Source of the DNA: Dipteris shenzhenensis | Taxonomy: Eukaryota > Polypodiophyta > Polypodiopsida > Gleicheniales | DNA length: 64,000 nt | Reading direction: 5' to 3' (one strand) | Assembly: GCA_047967505.1 (NCBI GenBank) | Contig: CM106540.1 | Shown here: positions 11,357 to 22,802 of the stretch, piece after piece | Layout of the letters: the number at the start of each line of letters is the position of its first letter | Position numbering within the stretch: position 1 is the stretch's first letter | The notes under the pieces: model-generated | The model's input: only the letters and a program-made list of their open reading frames with translations | The model's database searches: none | Told to the model about the DNA's origin: nothing | Translations under genes and position numbers: made by a program

Positions 11357-11944
11357 TTGGCATGCTGGAAACACTAGAGGAGGAGGCTGGATGCTAAGGA
11401 ATCAGGGTTGTTGTAGCCAATAATAATGATGGGCTTCATGGGCTTGCTCTTATATAGCCACCACTCGTAGTCAATTAGACCCAATTGGGTGACCGACCCA
11501 CTCTACCCAAAATGGCCGATTGGGGATCGGTCTCAAAATAGGCCACCGACCACACGATTGAACCATGGTGCAAAATAGAGCAACTAACCTACGGTCTCCG
11601 TTCAGGGCCCAGATCCATCTGGGATCATCTGGGGCTCCAAATGGGCCCCGCAACCCGAGAGTGGGCTGCCCTAGGAAATGCTCCATCTACCCTCAGTGCA
11701 GTTAGTCATGGGATGCCTTCCCACACTTGCATGTAGCCTAGTTGGTGGTGTGCCAACTCTATCTGAAGCCGTACGGCCATCAGGCCACACATGGCCCCCA
11801 TCTAGTGTCCAAACCAAGACCTACCGGCCAAGACCTACCGGATAACCGAACTACTCAAATGCCTTCTCCTTATATGGGGGGCTTACAAGTAGAGTTAGCT
11901 AGTTCCCACATAGTTACATGAGAGTGGAGCATTGATATCTAACA
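11357..11944 (-). repeat. Truncated copia LTR
   Basis: Begins on the minus strand TGTTAGATATCAATGCTCC and follows the 50337 and 55326 LTRs until the CCAGCATGCCA word, after which homology stops at about 11357. It therefore lacks the last ~150 bp of the LTR. Confidence 0.8.
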
Positions 11945-11961
11945 CCCCCCTACAAGTGAAC

Positions 11962-12498
11962 TTAATTTTTTGGCCCAATGCCAAGTCGATGAAGATGCCT
12001 CTCCAGCAAGTCTCTTCCAAGAGCCTTCGTGAAGATGTCCGCAGCATTTTGTGTAGTCGCACAGTACACCAAGTCGACCTCTCCATCCATGATGAGCTCA
12101 CGTACAAAGTGATATTGAATCTCAATGTGTTTTGTGTGAGCGTGGAACATAGGGTTCTTTGCAACTGCCATGCAACTCGGATTGTCACATGATAATTGTG
12201 TAGGCTTGTTCTGCACTGCACCCATGTCCCCTAAAATCCTCCTCAACCACACTACCTTACAAGAAGCAAAACATGTTGATTTGTACTCAGCCTCGGTAGA
12301 AGAAAGAGCAATTGTGGGTTGCTTCTTACTGACCCATGACATAGCTCCAAATCCAAGTGAGAAACAGTAATTTGTCACTGATCTCCTGCTATCCATGTCT
12401 CCTGCCCAATCCGAGTCACAGAATCCGGTCAAGATGTTGCCCTTGGTATAGGTGATGCCATAATCAAGTGTGCCTTTGATGTATTTTAGCACCCGCAT
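11962..12498 (-). CDS. Copia RNase H domain (open frame)
   Basis: An uninterrupted frame of 178 codons covers most of the Ty1/copia RNase H and the polyprotein end. It shows GFCDSDWAGDMDSRRSV (first acidic residue region), [11 protein letters not shown] (catalytic Glu) and QLSCDNPSCMAVAKNP (catalytic Asp), and ends [11 protein letters not shown] shortly before the polypurine tract. RNase H degrades the RNA strand during reverse transcription. The start is only the first Met of the open stretch; the real protein was part of a much longer polyprotein. The frame is intact but its parent element lacks a 5' half. Confidence 0.8.
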   Translation of the reverse strand: MRVLKYIKGTLDYGITYTKGNILTGFCDSDWAGDMDSRRSVTNYCFSLGFGAMSWVSKKQPTIALSSTEAEYKSTCFASCKVVWLRRILGDMGAVQNKPTQLSCDNPSCMAVAKNPMFHAHTKHIEIQYHFVRELIMDGEVDLVYCATTQNAADIFTKALGRDLLERHLHRLGIGPKN

Positions 12499-12539
12499 CC
12501 CTGCCCTCCAATGGTTCTCCTGGGGCTTATTGGAAAACC

Positions 12540-13510
12540 TGCATAGTAAACCAGTCGCAAAACTGATGTCCGGCTACGTGTTGCACAAGTAAATCAAACT
12601 GCCCACAAGCCTTCTGTACTTTGCTTCATCCACCAGTGGTGATGAATCCTCATTTGAGAGCTTCATGTCAACCTCCATAGGGGTGCCAACTGTCTTGCAC
12701 TCAGCCATGCCAAATGCCTTCAATATCTCTCCAGCATACTTCAGCTATGAGATGAAGATCTATTTTGGCTCTTGCCAAACTTCAATCCCCAAACAGAAAT
12801 GCATCAGTCCGAGATCTGTCATTTCAAACTCTCTTCCTAGCAATTGCTTTGTCTGCGAGATCTTTTCTTCATGGTTCCCTATTATGCAAGGTTATCCACA
12901 TAAAGGACCACGATCATACACCTGCCTCCTTCTTTGTAGATATACAAATTTTCATCAGATGGGCTCCTCTTGAACCCATTTTGTAGAAAGTAGGCATCAA
13001 TCCGCTGGTACCATGCTCATGGGGCCTGTTTCAACTCGTAAAGTGCCTTCTTCAGTTTATAGACTTTACCTTCTGAACCAGGGATCACAAAACCTGGTGG
13101 TTGTTCCACGTATACCTCCTCCTTGAGATCTCCATTCAGAAAGGCAGATTTTACATCCACCTGAGACATGGGCCAACTTTCCTATGCTGCTAAAGCCAAA
13201 ACACTGTGGATTGTGGTTAGTCAAGCTGTGGGAGCAAAAGTATCCTGATAATCAAAACCATGTACCTGTGCGAGTCATTTGGCCATGAGTCGAGCCTTGT
13301 ACTTATCCATCGTGTTGTCAGACTTGTACTTGGTCTTGTCCACCCACTTGGTGCCGATTACCTTGTGTTTTGGTGGTCGATCCACAAGGTCCCAAGTGTT
13401 GTTCTTCATTATGGAGCCATACTCCGACTGCATAGCCTCCATCCACCTATCATCACCCTGTGCCTCTTCAAGACACTTGGGTTCTTTAGCACGGATCACC
13501 TATGTCATCA
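12540..13510 (-). pseudogene. Copia reverse transcriptase, frameshifted
   Basis: The segment 13499-13275 reads EAQGDDRWMEAMQSEYGSI, then NTWDLVDRPPKHKVIGTKWV, the conserved N-terminal part of copia RT. Further pieces at 13180-13000 and 12990-12870 give the downstream palm, including VVLYVDNLA where the YVDD motif reads YVDN. Frameshifts near 13255, 13020 and 12870 split it. The YVDD change would by itself remove a catalytic aspartate. Confidence 0.75.
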
Positions 13511-13599
13511 AAGCATAGTTGACCAAGTGTTCCTGTGCCCTTCTTTACTCCTCTAATCTCTTAGACCGGCGGTGTTTGGATGGTTCCTCCTCAATGGTT

Positions 13600-14012
13600 G
13601 GAGGTTCTTTACCATCCAAAAGCTGCTTTACCCACTTTGGGAATGGCTGTTGCCATTGTGGTTTTGCAGGCTCTTCTTCCTCTTCTTTATCTTGAATCCT
13701 CCCAAGCACCGTTGGGGGAGTTTGGTCTGCTGTTGGTGGTTATACTGGATGGATATCCTGGTCCTGGTTGTCTGGGAAGGAAGCATCCTCCTCCAATTGG
13801 TGTGGTGTTTTGAGAAGACCACATCGCGACTTACTATTACCTTCTTGGTAACAGGATTATAGAGATGGTAACCCTTCACCTCTTCACTGTAGCCCAAGAA
13901 AATACACTTTTGGCTCTTTGGTTCCCATTTAGTCCTGTTAGCATCAGGGACGCACAAAACAGTCACATCCAAAAACTCTGAAATGTGTAGCTAAATATTT
14001 CTTACCAGAAAA
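13600..14012 (-). pseudogene. Copia integrase C-terminal region
   Basis: Reads RTKWEPKSQKCIFLGYSEE, then VKGYHLYNPVTKKVIVSRDV, the standard block after the catalytic core of copia integrase. At about 14012 homology to the complete element (53235) stops and unrelated sequence begins, marking the truncation point. Confidence 0.75.
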
Positions 14013-14089
14013 GGCCTGTACTTGTTACATAATGTAATTTATAGGAGTGCGAATTGAATTGCACATGCATGCATGCATGTGTGGGTGTG

Positions 14090-14660
14090 CTACATAGACA
14101 TCACGCTCAACATTTGGAGACACCATCATGATTGATAATTTGACTATCTCATCCTCCATATGAAAGGATAGGACCATTCCATGAAAGGCTCCCAAATCGA
14201 GCTGAGTGACCTCCCATCTGTCGCACCTACATTTGCCAGATAATTGCATTTTTATTGTTAATTTGAGGCAAGATAATAAAGAGAAAATGAGAAAAAGCTA
14301 CAATTATTAGTCATACTTTGAAACAGAATACCACCTTACATATTGAGAACTATGGAAAACAAGAATGGCACCTGGTTACCCTTACAAGCATCCCATATTT
14401 GCATGTATATTGAGAACTATGGAAAACAAGAATGGAACCTGGTTTCCCTTACAAGCATCCCATATTTGAACTTTGACTTGTTGAATCCCACTACAATATG
14501 TTTTCCATCTGTTGTCTGCATCAATTGGTTGATTGCATTGGACTTTGCATCCCAAAGGTACAATGTTATCCCTAAAGCAATTGCAGAACATTCTTGCAAC
14601 TCTTGTCAAGAAGATTCAAGTAGTAGTCATCCACCAATACGGGGGCATCAATAATTATTT
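14090..14660 (-). pseudogene. CDC20-like WD40 pseudogene
   Basis: The minus strand from 14645 reads IIDAPVLVDDYYLNLLD, then KNVLQ. This is the signature just before the first WD40 blade of CDC20/Fizzy, the anaphase-promoting complex activator. With frame changes it continues ALGITLYLWDAKSN (14590-14550), a DGKHIVVG block and VKVQIWDACKG (14480-14450), and after a 66-bp tandem duplication it reaches GHSARFGSLSWNGPILS (about 14225-14175). Blade order is preserved, but at least three frameshifts and stops occur and the N-terminal boxes and C-terminal blades are not visible. It is a decayed fragment of a cell-cycle gene. Confidence 0.72.
14341..14472. repeat. 66-bp tandem duplication inside the CDC20 pseudogene
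   Basis: TATTGAGAACTATGGAAAAC starts at 14341 and again at 14407, and both copies run to CATCCCATATTTG with three or four differences. Confidence 0.85.
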
Positions 14661-14664
14661 TTGG

Positions 14665-15955
14665 TAAATGCAAAGCTCAAAAACAAACATTTGACTTGAG
14701 ATGAAGAATGAACAGGAAAAGACAATTATCCAGAATAAACCTAGTTGCAAACTTGATGGGATAAACTTAGTCTCCATGCACTTTGTTGAGTAACAATGTT
14801 CAGAGAATCGTCACCAGTTTCTTATGTATGATTCATATAACCCACTCTGTGATAATTTTTGCCAATAAACCTTTTGCATTTCAAGTAAGTGGGCCAGGAG
14901 TGGGGGTCTCAAGCCTTGCAAGGACTATGCTATGTTCAAAGCCTTACTTATCATGAGCAAGCTCTACAAAATTAGCTTTCAAAAAGCCAATAATGCCTCT
15001 ACAGTGAATGAAGAAATTTGGGGTGTACATGGACATGATCCATTGCACCCTCCATGGATTTTTGCCAAGCTTGGTCAATTTCATAGTTGCTTGCATTCCA
15101 AAATTGCCTCGAAACTCTGGTTGTACTTCTACTAGGGACAAAATTTGCTATGGAGCAGTCTGAAGAGAGAAACTTCCATGGGGCTCCATAGGTTCCAGAA
15201 AATCAATTGGAAGATCTAGGCTCCTTGATTCTTGTGGTTGATCGACAATCCTTTCTAAACGAAATTGTTTCTTCTATTGCCCGAATTGATTGTCCCATTG
15301 AGATCCATCTACTACATCCTAGGGCCTTTCGGCTAGGAAGCAACCAAACTATTTCCATTCGTGCTATGCAAGATGTCAAAAAGATTTGATCATTTGGATT
15401 GTGGTGCCCTTTACAACTGGGAACATCACTTCTTCGCTGCCATCTCTATTATTGAAGCTCTTCTTGTTACTGTTGTTGCTACTAGTCTCTACGACATGCA
15501 TGCCATCAGTTGTGCCATTGTAAGTAAGCTTCTAATTCCACTGTGTGCAACTAGAAACATTGTTGTCGAGGACTTAAATCCTCTGTTTATGGTGCCCATC
15601 CAAGCCATTATGAGTATGCACAAAATTCTTGTTTTGCACAAGAACTGAGACGCACCCAGTTCTGTATGAACCTTATGGAGTTCATGTAATGGTCTAGTCT
15701 GTATTTCAAGTGCCATGCCTTGTGGAAGCAAGCATTCATGTCCATGTGTGCTCTCAACATCCTCAGGATCATCAGCTTCCTGCCTCAAAAATATTTTGTA
15801 GACATCAATTTTGCTTTCTTCTCCACTATCAATAACCCTGCCACCAGTGCTCGCATCTTCAACCTTGCAATCTGTATATGCCAGAAGGAGCATGCAGCAT
15901 CGACTAATAAGTTCCTTACACATTTGAGCTATAGTAAGAGATGAACAGCCAAGGT
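14665..15955. other. Stretch without a recognised gene
   Basis: Minus-strand open pieces exist, notably 16001-15489 (170 codons; begins MQFKFVPSLILLVCLNLGCS, hydrophobic N-terminus) and 15141-14944. Neither resembles a family I know and neither is flanked by clear signals. They may be decayed coding sequence. Confidence 0.3.
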
Positions 15956-17130
15956 TCAGACACACAAGCAAAATGAGGGAAGGGACAAATTTGAACTGCA
16001 TGTGTCAGAAAGCTTATAAGATGGACCTGATGGACCAGCATTATAGCCTCTCGAATCTATTGTTGAGCTAAAACCTATGGGAATTTTTAACTGTGTAGTG
16101 AAAGAAGGAAAAGCTCTTCTCTTGGTGCCCCTTATCAATCCATTCCCACTCCCCTGGGTCCCACTGCAAGAACCTAATAGGGGAACCACCATACAGCCAG
16201 AGTCTCCAAGACCCCAGTGCAAGGAGAATAGGATTAGGGTCAAGATACCACTATGAGTCCCTACCCCACTCCATGAAGCCTGCAATTGTGATGGGCTAAA
16301 AAGCAACCTCCAAAAGAATATCATTAGAAGATCTAATAAGTCTTCCTCCCAACTGAACATCAAAGATAAGGGTGTCTTAATGTGCATCCTGTAGTGCAAT
16401 AATTTGTAACGGAATGCCCATCCCTGAAAATGCTCCCCACCAAGTGGACTTTGTGAGCGGCATATCATTTGTGTCAATCCACTTTGGTGAAAGGGCTGCC
16501 TATATCTGTTGTATCATGAGTGCACTCCAACTGAGGTGGCCAATTGCTAAAAGTCTTTGATGCTTTGGAAGTCTCAATAAGGCCTGCCAAGTGCCTACAA
16601 TAGAAGCAAGTCCCCTCTCCCATCTAGACCACTACCTATAATGTGACGCTCCAAGTGCCCTGCCATGGTCATCCAAAATTGAGTCATTCCACATGATTGG
16701 CTACCTTTGAATTTCTTCATGAGAGGTGGGTGGAGCTCTACAAAGTGTGTTTTTGAAGCAGCCCCAAGCTTTTAGAATAGCAGCCACCATGAGAGGGGAA
16801 GGGGGAGATCTGAGATGGGCTGAAGTAAAGATCCATCTGCTACTATCCAACTAATCTACCCCATGAGAAGGGGTACAAGACTGAATGCTGCATGAGAAAA
16901 AATTCCTTCCACGGCTCCTATCCAGGCATCAATCCACATACTACAAACATGCAGAGCAAGGCCATAAACTACAAGTTTGTGTCAATAATATTGAGACCCC
17001 CTTCTCCTGTGGGGAGAATGAGGATCTCCTAAGCAACCTTGGCTAGAATATCTGAGGTGCCATCTATACCACCATCTGAAGTTCTTGATAGGTCTCATGA
17101 GCTGAGCGATACAACCTCTAGATCTACACC
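15956..17130 (-). mobile_element. LINE-like fragment, C-terminal to the RT core
   Basis: On the minus strand, about 17075-16975 reads ILAKVA, a stop, then EILILPTGEGGLNIIDTNL. This matches the block W-x-LP-x-x-x-GGL-x-I-x-D found after the polymerase core of plant L1-like elements, with the usual Trp replaced by a stop. The reading continues across frame changes to about 15960, including an open stretch at 16477-15956. Identity of the later part is uncertain; only the GGL block is a firm anchor. Confidence 0.55.
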
Positions 17131-17810
17131 AACATGATTGTTTAGTTAGAAGGAGTTCAAAGGTGCATCACCACCTAAGACTCTACTTAAAGGCTAAACC
17201 TCCATCTCCTCCATTCCATTGACCTTCTGTCTCCTCTTTCCCCCTAAAGCTGCCTCTTGTCTTTCCACCTCCTCCCCACTCAAAGCCTGCCTCTTGTCTT
17301 TCCACCTCCTCCCCTCTCCAAGCTTCCATCCAAGAGCTCCTTCTTGTGAAATATGGCAGGCTCTTCTCTCCAAGCTGCTGCATGTCCTCTCTTTTATTTT
17401 TCTCATGTCCATGGTTAATAGGTTAAAGATATGTTGAAATAGTGGAATAGTAGACTTTTACTAAAGGAAATCAATTAGGAACAATGCCTTAAAGATATTT
17501 GTTTCCAAAAGTATTGTCTTTGAGTAATAGTCATATGTATGAAAGACTCGACTTAGTTTGACAGTGGAAGAGAGCATGGAGGGGAGTGCTAGTGGATGCT
17601 CGAGGCCAACCGGTGCATGTTCGACATGTGGAGGGTGCATGGAGAGAAGGGTAGGGGTAGTACTAAACTCTCTAGGGTAGACGAGGGTATTCCGTGCAAT
17701 AATTCACTGAAGGAATTGAGTGATGAGATATGAGATGGAGAGGGAGATGGGATAGTAGGAGGGTCCCACAAGGAACTTCTAGCCATTCACTATATAGGGA
17801 AAACCTTACA
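17131..17810. other. CT-rich region with a 38-bp tandem pair
   Basis: CTGCCTCTTGTCTTTCCACC occurs at 17250 and 17288. The surrounding pyrimidine richness produces long open frames on both strands that look spurious. Nothing else is recognised. Confidence 0.5.
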
Positions 17811-17814
17811 AACT

Positions 17815-18255
17815 AGGAAAAAGGAGGAAATTTTCTAGATATATCTAGGCATTTTGGTATGTATATCTAGGAAAACTCCTTCCCTAGATAAAATGCATAC
17901 CTCTATCTAGGAAAAGAGGCTATCATCTAGGAAATTAGATGAGTGTGCTACATTTCTTTATAGGAAATCGATACCTCTGTCTAGGGAAAAGATAAAATGC
18001 ATACCTATATATAGGAAAAGAGGTTGTCATCTAGGAAATTAGATGAGTGTGTTACATTTCTATATAGGAAATCGATACCTCTATCTAGGAAAAAAAGGTT
18101 TTCACCTACGAAATAAGACTTGCGTGTTGCATTTCTATATAGGAAATCTCATTAGCTAGTTAAGATATATACCTCTATCTAGGAAAAGGGGTGGTAACCT
18201 AGGAAACTAAAAGAGTGTGTTACATTATTCCTATATATATATAAGGAAAAGCTCT
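17815..18255. repeat. Degenerate tandem array, ~80-100-bp units
   Basis: Units contain CTATCTAGGAAAA, then GAAATTAGATGAGTGTGTTA and CATTTCTATATAGGAAATC. The GTGTGTTACATT word recurs near 17947, 18049, 18128 and 18213. Copies are strongly diverged. Confidence 0.7.
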
Positions 18256-18259
18256 TTTA

Positions 18260-18756
18260 TGTAAGAGATAAATTAGATGACATGGCACATAAAAAACCAA
18301 ATGTGAATTGGATTCTATATATATTAGTCTTTATCTAGGAAATTAGCATCCAAGAATGTATCTTCTGCTATGCATGGTATAATAAGTCATTAATATTATC
18401 AATGAAATAAGAAAAAACATTGTATTCTAAATGTTGAAAAGCTTTTTTAATTTTAAAAATGATCATAAAATGTTTTTGAATCAAATTATTTTACAATATA
18501 CATAAGAATCTTATATTCATTAAATTATAGGATAATTATCTTGATTCTATCTTTTAAATGCTACTTTATTTATTATATACATCCAATAAATATTTAAAAG
18601 AATTTAAAATGAAATCGATTTAACTCTAAGGACAATACTCGAATTGCCAAATGTATAATGATAAAAATATAATATAATGTGTAATTATAAAAATACAGTG
18701 TGCAATGTAATTTGATATTTAAATGAAAATGTCAATTAAGAATACAATGAAATTAA
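18260..18756. other. AT-rich spacer
   Basis: Very AT-rich, with no open frame of note and no recognised signal. It lies between the degenerate array and the telomeric tract. Confidence 0.5.
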
Positions 18757-19175
18757 TATTTAAACCCTAAACCCTAAAGACTAAAGCCTAAACCCTAAAA
18801 ATAATAAACCCTATATCCTAAACCCTAGCCCTAAGCTATAAACCCTAAACCCTAAACCCTAAATCCTAAATGATAAACCCTAAACCCTAAATGCTAAACC
18901 CTAAATCCTAACCCCTAAACCCTAAATCCTAAACCCTAAACCCTAAATCCTAAATCCTAAAAAATAAACCCTAAATCCTAAACCCTAAACCCTAAATCCT
19001 AAAGCCTAAAAACTAAACCCTAAATCCTAAACCCTAAACCCTAAAACCTAAACCGTAATCCCTAATCCCTCATGCAATTAGATCCTTTGCAAGTAAACCC
19101 TAAACCCTAAACGCTAAACGCTAAACCCTAAACCCCAAATCCTAAAAGCTAAACCCTAAACCCTAAACCCTCATG
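18757..19175. repeat. Interstitial telomeric-type tract (CCCTAAA)n, degenerate
   Basis: About 400 bp composed mostly of CCCTAAA with variants such as CCCTAAAT, CCTAAAC and ACTAAAC. The central part includes consecutive perfect units near 18840-18865 and 19050. CCCTAAA is the Arabidopsis-type telomere repeat complement. The tract is degenerate and flanked by unique sequence on the left and satellite on the right, so it is an internal relic rather than a chromosome end. Confidence 0.9.
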
Positions 19176-19179
19176 CAGC

Positions 19180-22100
19180 TAATCCTTTGCAAGGGCATTA
19201 AAACATAGCATCCACATGCGAATATGGGCATTCTTGTTCCCTGATGGCACATTCGATATTCGATGCACCTGAGACTTTGCAAAGGCATTAAAAACAATTA
19301 TTTTAAGACTTCTGCAGAATGTAGGGCCAATCCAATGGTGGGACATATGGATCGATGTCCTTGTCTGGACAGCGTGTATTTTTCCTTCACATATGTATTC
19401 AAATCCACATGTGGAATGGGGCAAACTACCTTCCCTAGAGCACAAATAGTACCAGATGCAACTCACCCTTTGCAAGGACATTAAAACCACTTGTTTTAAG
19501 ACTCGTACAAATTTTGGTATCGATTCGACAGTGTGGTATACGGATGTTGGTGTCTGTTGCGCATTTTTCCTTCGTATACATAGCATCCACATGCGAATAT
19601 GAGCATTCTTGTTCCTTGGTGTCACGTCGAGCATCCGATGCACCTTACACTTTGCAAGGACATTAAAACAACTTGTTTTAAGACCCTTGCAAAGTTTGGT
19701 GCTGATCCAATGGTGGGATATACGGATGTCGATGTCTGTTGTGGAATTTTCCTTCATATCATGTAGTATCCACATGTGAATATGGGAATTCTTGTTCCTC
19801 AGTGGCATATTCGGCATCCGATGAACTTGAGAGTTTGCAAGGACATAAAAAACATTTAGTTGGAGACTTGTGCAAATTTCAGTGCCAATCCGATGGTGGG
19901 ACATATGGATGTCCTTGTTTGTTGTGTATTTTTCCTTGACATACGTATGATCTGCATGAGGATGTGGACAAACTACCTTCCTAGTGGCACATATAGTACC
20001 ACATGCACCTAATCCTTTGCAAGGACATTAAAACCACTTGTTTTAAGACACTTGCAAAGTTTGGTGCTTATCCGACAGTGGGATATTCGGATGTGGATTT
20101 CCATCGCGCATTCTTCCTTCACATACATAGCATCCACATGCAAATATGGGCATTCTTGCTCCCTGGTGTCACATCCAGAATTCGGTGCACCTTACACTTT
20201 GCAAGGACATTAAAAAAAAAAAATTTTAGACCCTTGAAAAGTTTGGTGTTGATCTGACGGTGGGATATATGGATATCGGTGTTGGTTGCACATTTTTCCT
20301 TCATATCCCGTAGCATCCAAGTGAGAATATCTGCCTTCTTATTTTCCGGAGGTACAGACGACATTCGATCCACCTGACAATTTGAAAGGATATTAAAACC
20401 AATTTTTTCAAGACCCTTGCAAAGTTTGATGCTGATCCAACGGTGGGATATATGGATGCGGATGTCCATTGTGCATTTTTCCTTCACATACATAGCATCC
20501 ACATGCAAATATGGACACTCTTGTTCCTCGGTGTCACATCCGGCATCCGATGCACTTTACACTTTGTAAGGACATAAAAAGAACCTATTTTAATATCCTT
20601 GAAAAGTTTGGTACTGATCCGACGGTGGGATATATAGATGTCGGTGTCCATTGCACATTTTTCCTTCATATCGCATAGTATCCATGTGTGAATATGTGCA
20701 TTCTTGCTCCTTGATGGCACATACAGCATTCGAGCAATATGATACTTTGTAAGCACATTAAAACCAATTTTATTAAGACCTTGCAAAGTTTGGATCTGAT
20801 CTGATGGTGGGATATACAGATGTGGATGTCCATTGTGCATTTTGCCTTCATGTACATAGCATCCGCATGCAAATATGGGCATTCTAATTTCCGGGTGTCA
20901 CATCCGGCATCCAATGCACCTTACAATTTGCAAGGAAATTAAAACAACTTATTTTAAGACCCTTGCATAGTTTGGTGTTGACCCGACGGTGTGGCATACG
21001 GATCTCAAAGTTTGTTGTGCTTGTTTCCTTCATATACATAGCATCCGCATGCGAATATGAGCATTCATGTTCCCTGGTGGCACATCCGGCATCCGATGCA
21101 CATTATAGTTTGCAAGGACATTAAAACAACTTGTTTTAAGACCCTTGCAAAGTTTGGTGCTGATCCGACGGTGGAATATATGGATGTCAGTGTCCGTTGC
21201 ACATTTTTCCTTCATATCACATAGGATCCACATGTGAATGTGTGTATTCTTATTCCCCGGTGTCACATATAGCATCTGATCCACCTGATACCTTGGAAGG
21301 ACATTAAAAGCAAATTTTTCAAGACCCTTGCAAAGTTTGTTGCTGATTTGACAGTGGGATATATGGATGCGGATGTCGATTGTGCATTTTTCCTTCACAT
21401 ACATACCATCCACATGCAAATATGGGCATTCTTGTTCCCTGGTGTCACATCCGGCATCCAATCTCCATCCAATGCACCTTACACTTTTCAAGGACATTAA
21501 AAAAACTTGTTTTAATCCCCTTTCAAAGTTTGGTGCTGATCCAACAGTGTGTTATACGGATCTCGGTGTCTGTTGCGCTTTGTTTCCTTCATATACATAG
21601 CATCCACATGCGAATATGAGCGTTCTTGTTCCCCGGTGCAACATTTGGCATTCGATGCACCTTACACCTTGCAAAGAAATTAAAACAACTAGTTTTATGA
21701 CCCTTGCAAAGTTTGCTGCTAATCCGATGGTGGAATATACAGATGTCAGTGTCCGTTGCACATTTTTCCTTCATATCACATAGCATCCATATGCAAATAT
21801 GTGCATTCTTGCTCCTCGGTGGCACATACGACATCTGATCCACCTGACACTTTGGAAGGACATTAAAAACAAAATTTCTAAGACCCTTGCAAAGTTTAGT
21901 GCTGATCCGACGGTGGGATATACGGATGCAGATGTTCATTGTGCATTTTTCCTTTGCATACATAGCATCCACATGCAAATATGGGCATTCTTGTTCCCCG
22001 GTGTCACGTCCGGCATCCAATGCACTTACACTTTGCAAGGACATTAAAATAACTTGTTTTAAGACCCTTGCAAAGTTTGGTTCTAATTTGACGGTGTGGT

Positions 22101-22802
22101 ATACGGATCTATCATCTTAGTGTCCGTTGTGCTTTTGTTTCCTTCATATACATAGCATCCACATGCGAATATGAGCATTCTTGTTTCCCAATGGCACATC
22201 TGGCATCCGATGCACCTTACATCTTGCAAGGACATTAAAACAACTAGTTTTAGGGCCCTTGCAAAGTTTGGTTCTGATCTGACGGTGGGCTATACGGATG
22301 TCGATGTCCGTTGCACATTTTTCCTTCATATCGCATAGCATCCACGTGTGAATATGTGGATTCATACTCAGGGTGTCACATACAGCATCTGATGCACTTG
22401 ATACTTTGGAAGGACATTAAAACCAATGTTTATAAGACCCTTGAAAAGTTTGGTGCTGATTTGACGATGAGATATATGGATGCGGATGTCCATTGCGCAT
22501 TTTTCCTTCACATACATAGCATCCACATGCAAATATGAGAATTCTAGTTCCTTGGTGTCACATCTGGCATCCGATGCACCTTAAACTTTGCAAGGACATT
22601 AAAAAATATTGTTTTAAGAGCCTTGCAAATTTTGGTGCTGATTCGATGGTGTGGTATACAGATGTCGGTGTCCGTTGCGCATGTTTCCTTCGTATACATA
22701 GCATACATATGCAAATATGGGCATTCTTATTCCCCGGTGTCACATCTGGCATCCGATGCACCTTACACTTTGCAAGGATATTAAAACAACCTATTTTAAG
22801 AT
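19180..22802. repeat. ~185-bp satellite array, about 20 monomers
   Basis: The word CATAGCATCCACATG or close variants recurs near 19202, 19578, 19763, 20126, 20310, 20500, 20684, 20855, 21036, 21222, 21405, 21595, 21779, 21961, 22150, 22336, 22516 and 22697, with more diverged copies near 19390 and 19946. Spacings are mostly 180-190 bp. Each monomer also holds TTTGCAAGGACATTAAAAC, a 19-bp palindrome TTAAAACAACTTGTTTTAA in the best copies, and a GACGGTGGGATATACGGATG box. Open frames of 60-240 codons run through the array because monomers lack stops in one minus-strand frame; they are not genes. Confidence 0.95.
21036..22697. repeat. Three-monomer higher-order repeat within the satellite (~555 bp)
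   Basis: From 21036 the monomers follow A-B-C three times. Type A is preceded by GTGTGGTATACGGATCT-like and TTGTTTCCTTCATATAC (21036, 21595, 22150; A-like at 22697). Type B is preceded by GTGGAATATA-like and TTTTTCCTTCATATC (21222, 21779, 22336). Type C is preceded by ATGGATGCGGATG-like and TTTTTCCTTCACATAC (21405, 21961, 22516). Same-type spacing is 547-559 bp. The left part of the array, before about 20855, alternates mainly B and C and is less regular. Confidence 0.8.

Larger units (their letters stand above)
11357..14012 (-). mobile_element. 5'-truncated Ty1/copia element, same family as the 50.3-kb copy
   Basis: Read on the minus strand the order is integrase C-terminus (about 14000-13600), RT (13500-12540), RNase H (12498-11962), polypurine tract (complement of 11945-11951) and an LTR (11944-11357). 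Protein and LTR match the copia element at 50337-56059 closely, so they are one family. Everything 5' of the integrase C-terminus is missing and the LTR lacks its 3' end, so both ends are truncated. Unlike the 50-kb copy, the pol segments are all collinear. Confidence 0.88.

Noticed and set aside
17183-17437. Overlapping open frames on both strands in the CT-rich segment
   Set aside because: Pyrimidine bias and a 38-bp tandem pair explain them.
18757-19175. True telomere or chromosome end
   Set aside because: The tract is short, degenerate and continues on both sides into ordinary sequence.
19179-22761. Minus-strand open frames of 60-240 codons with repeated Cys-Lys-Val-His-Arg-Met phrases
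   Set aside because: They follow the satellite monomer period exactly and restart in each monomer, so they are a by-product of the repeat.
19180-22802. CRISPR-like array
   Set aside because: Periodicity of ~185 bp with the whole monomer repeated, no unique spacers, eukaryotic context and no cas genes.
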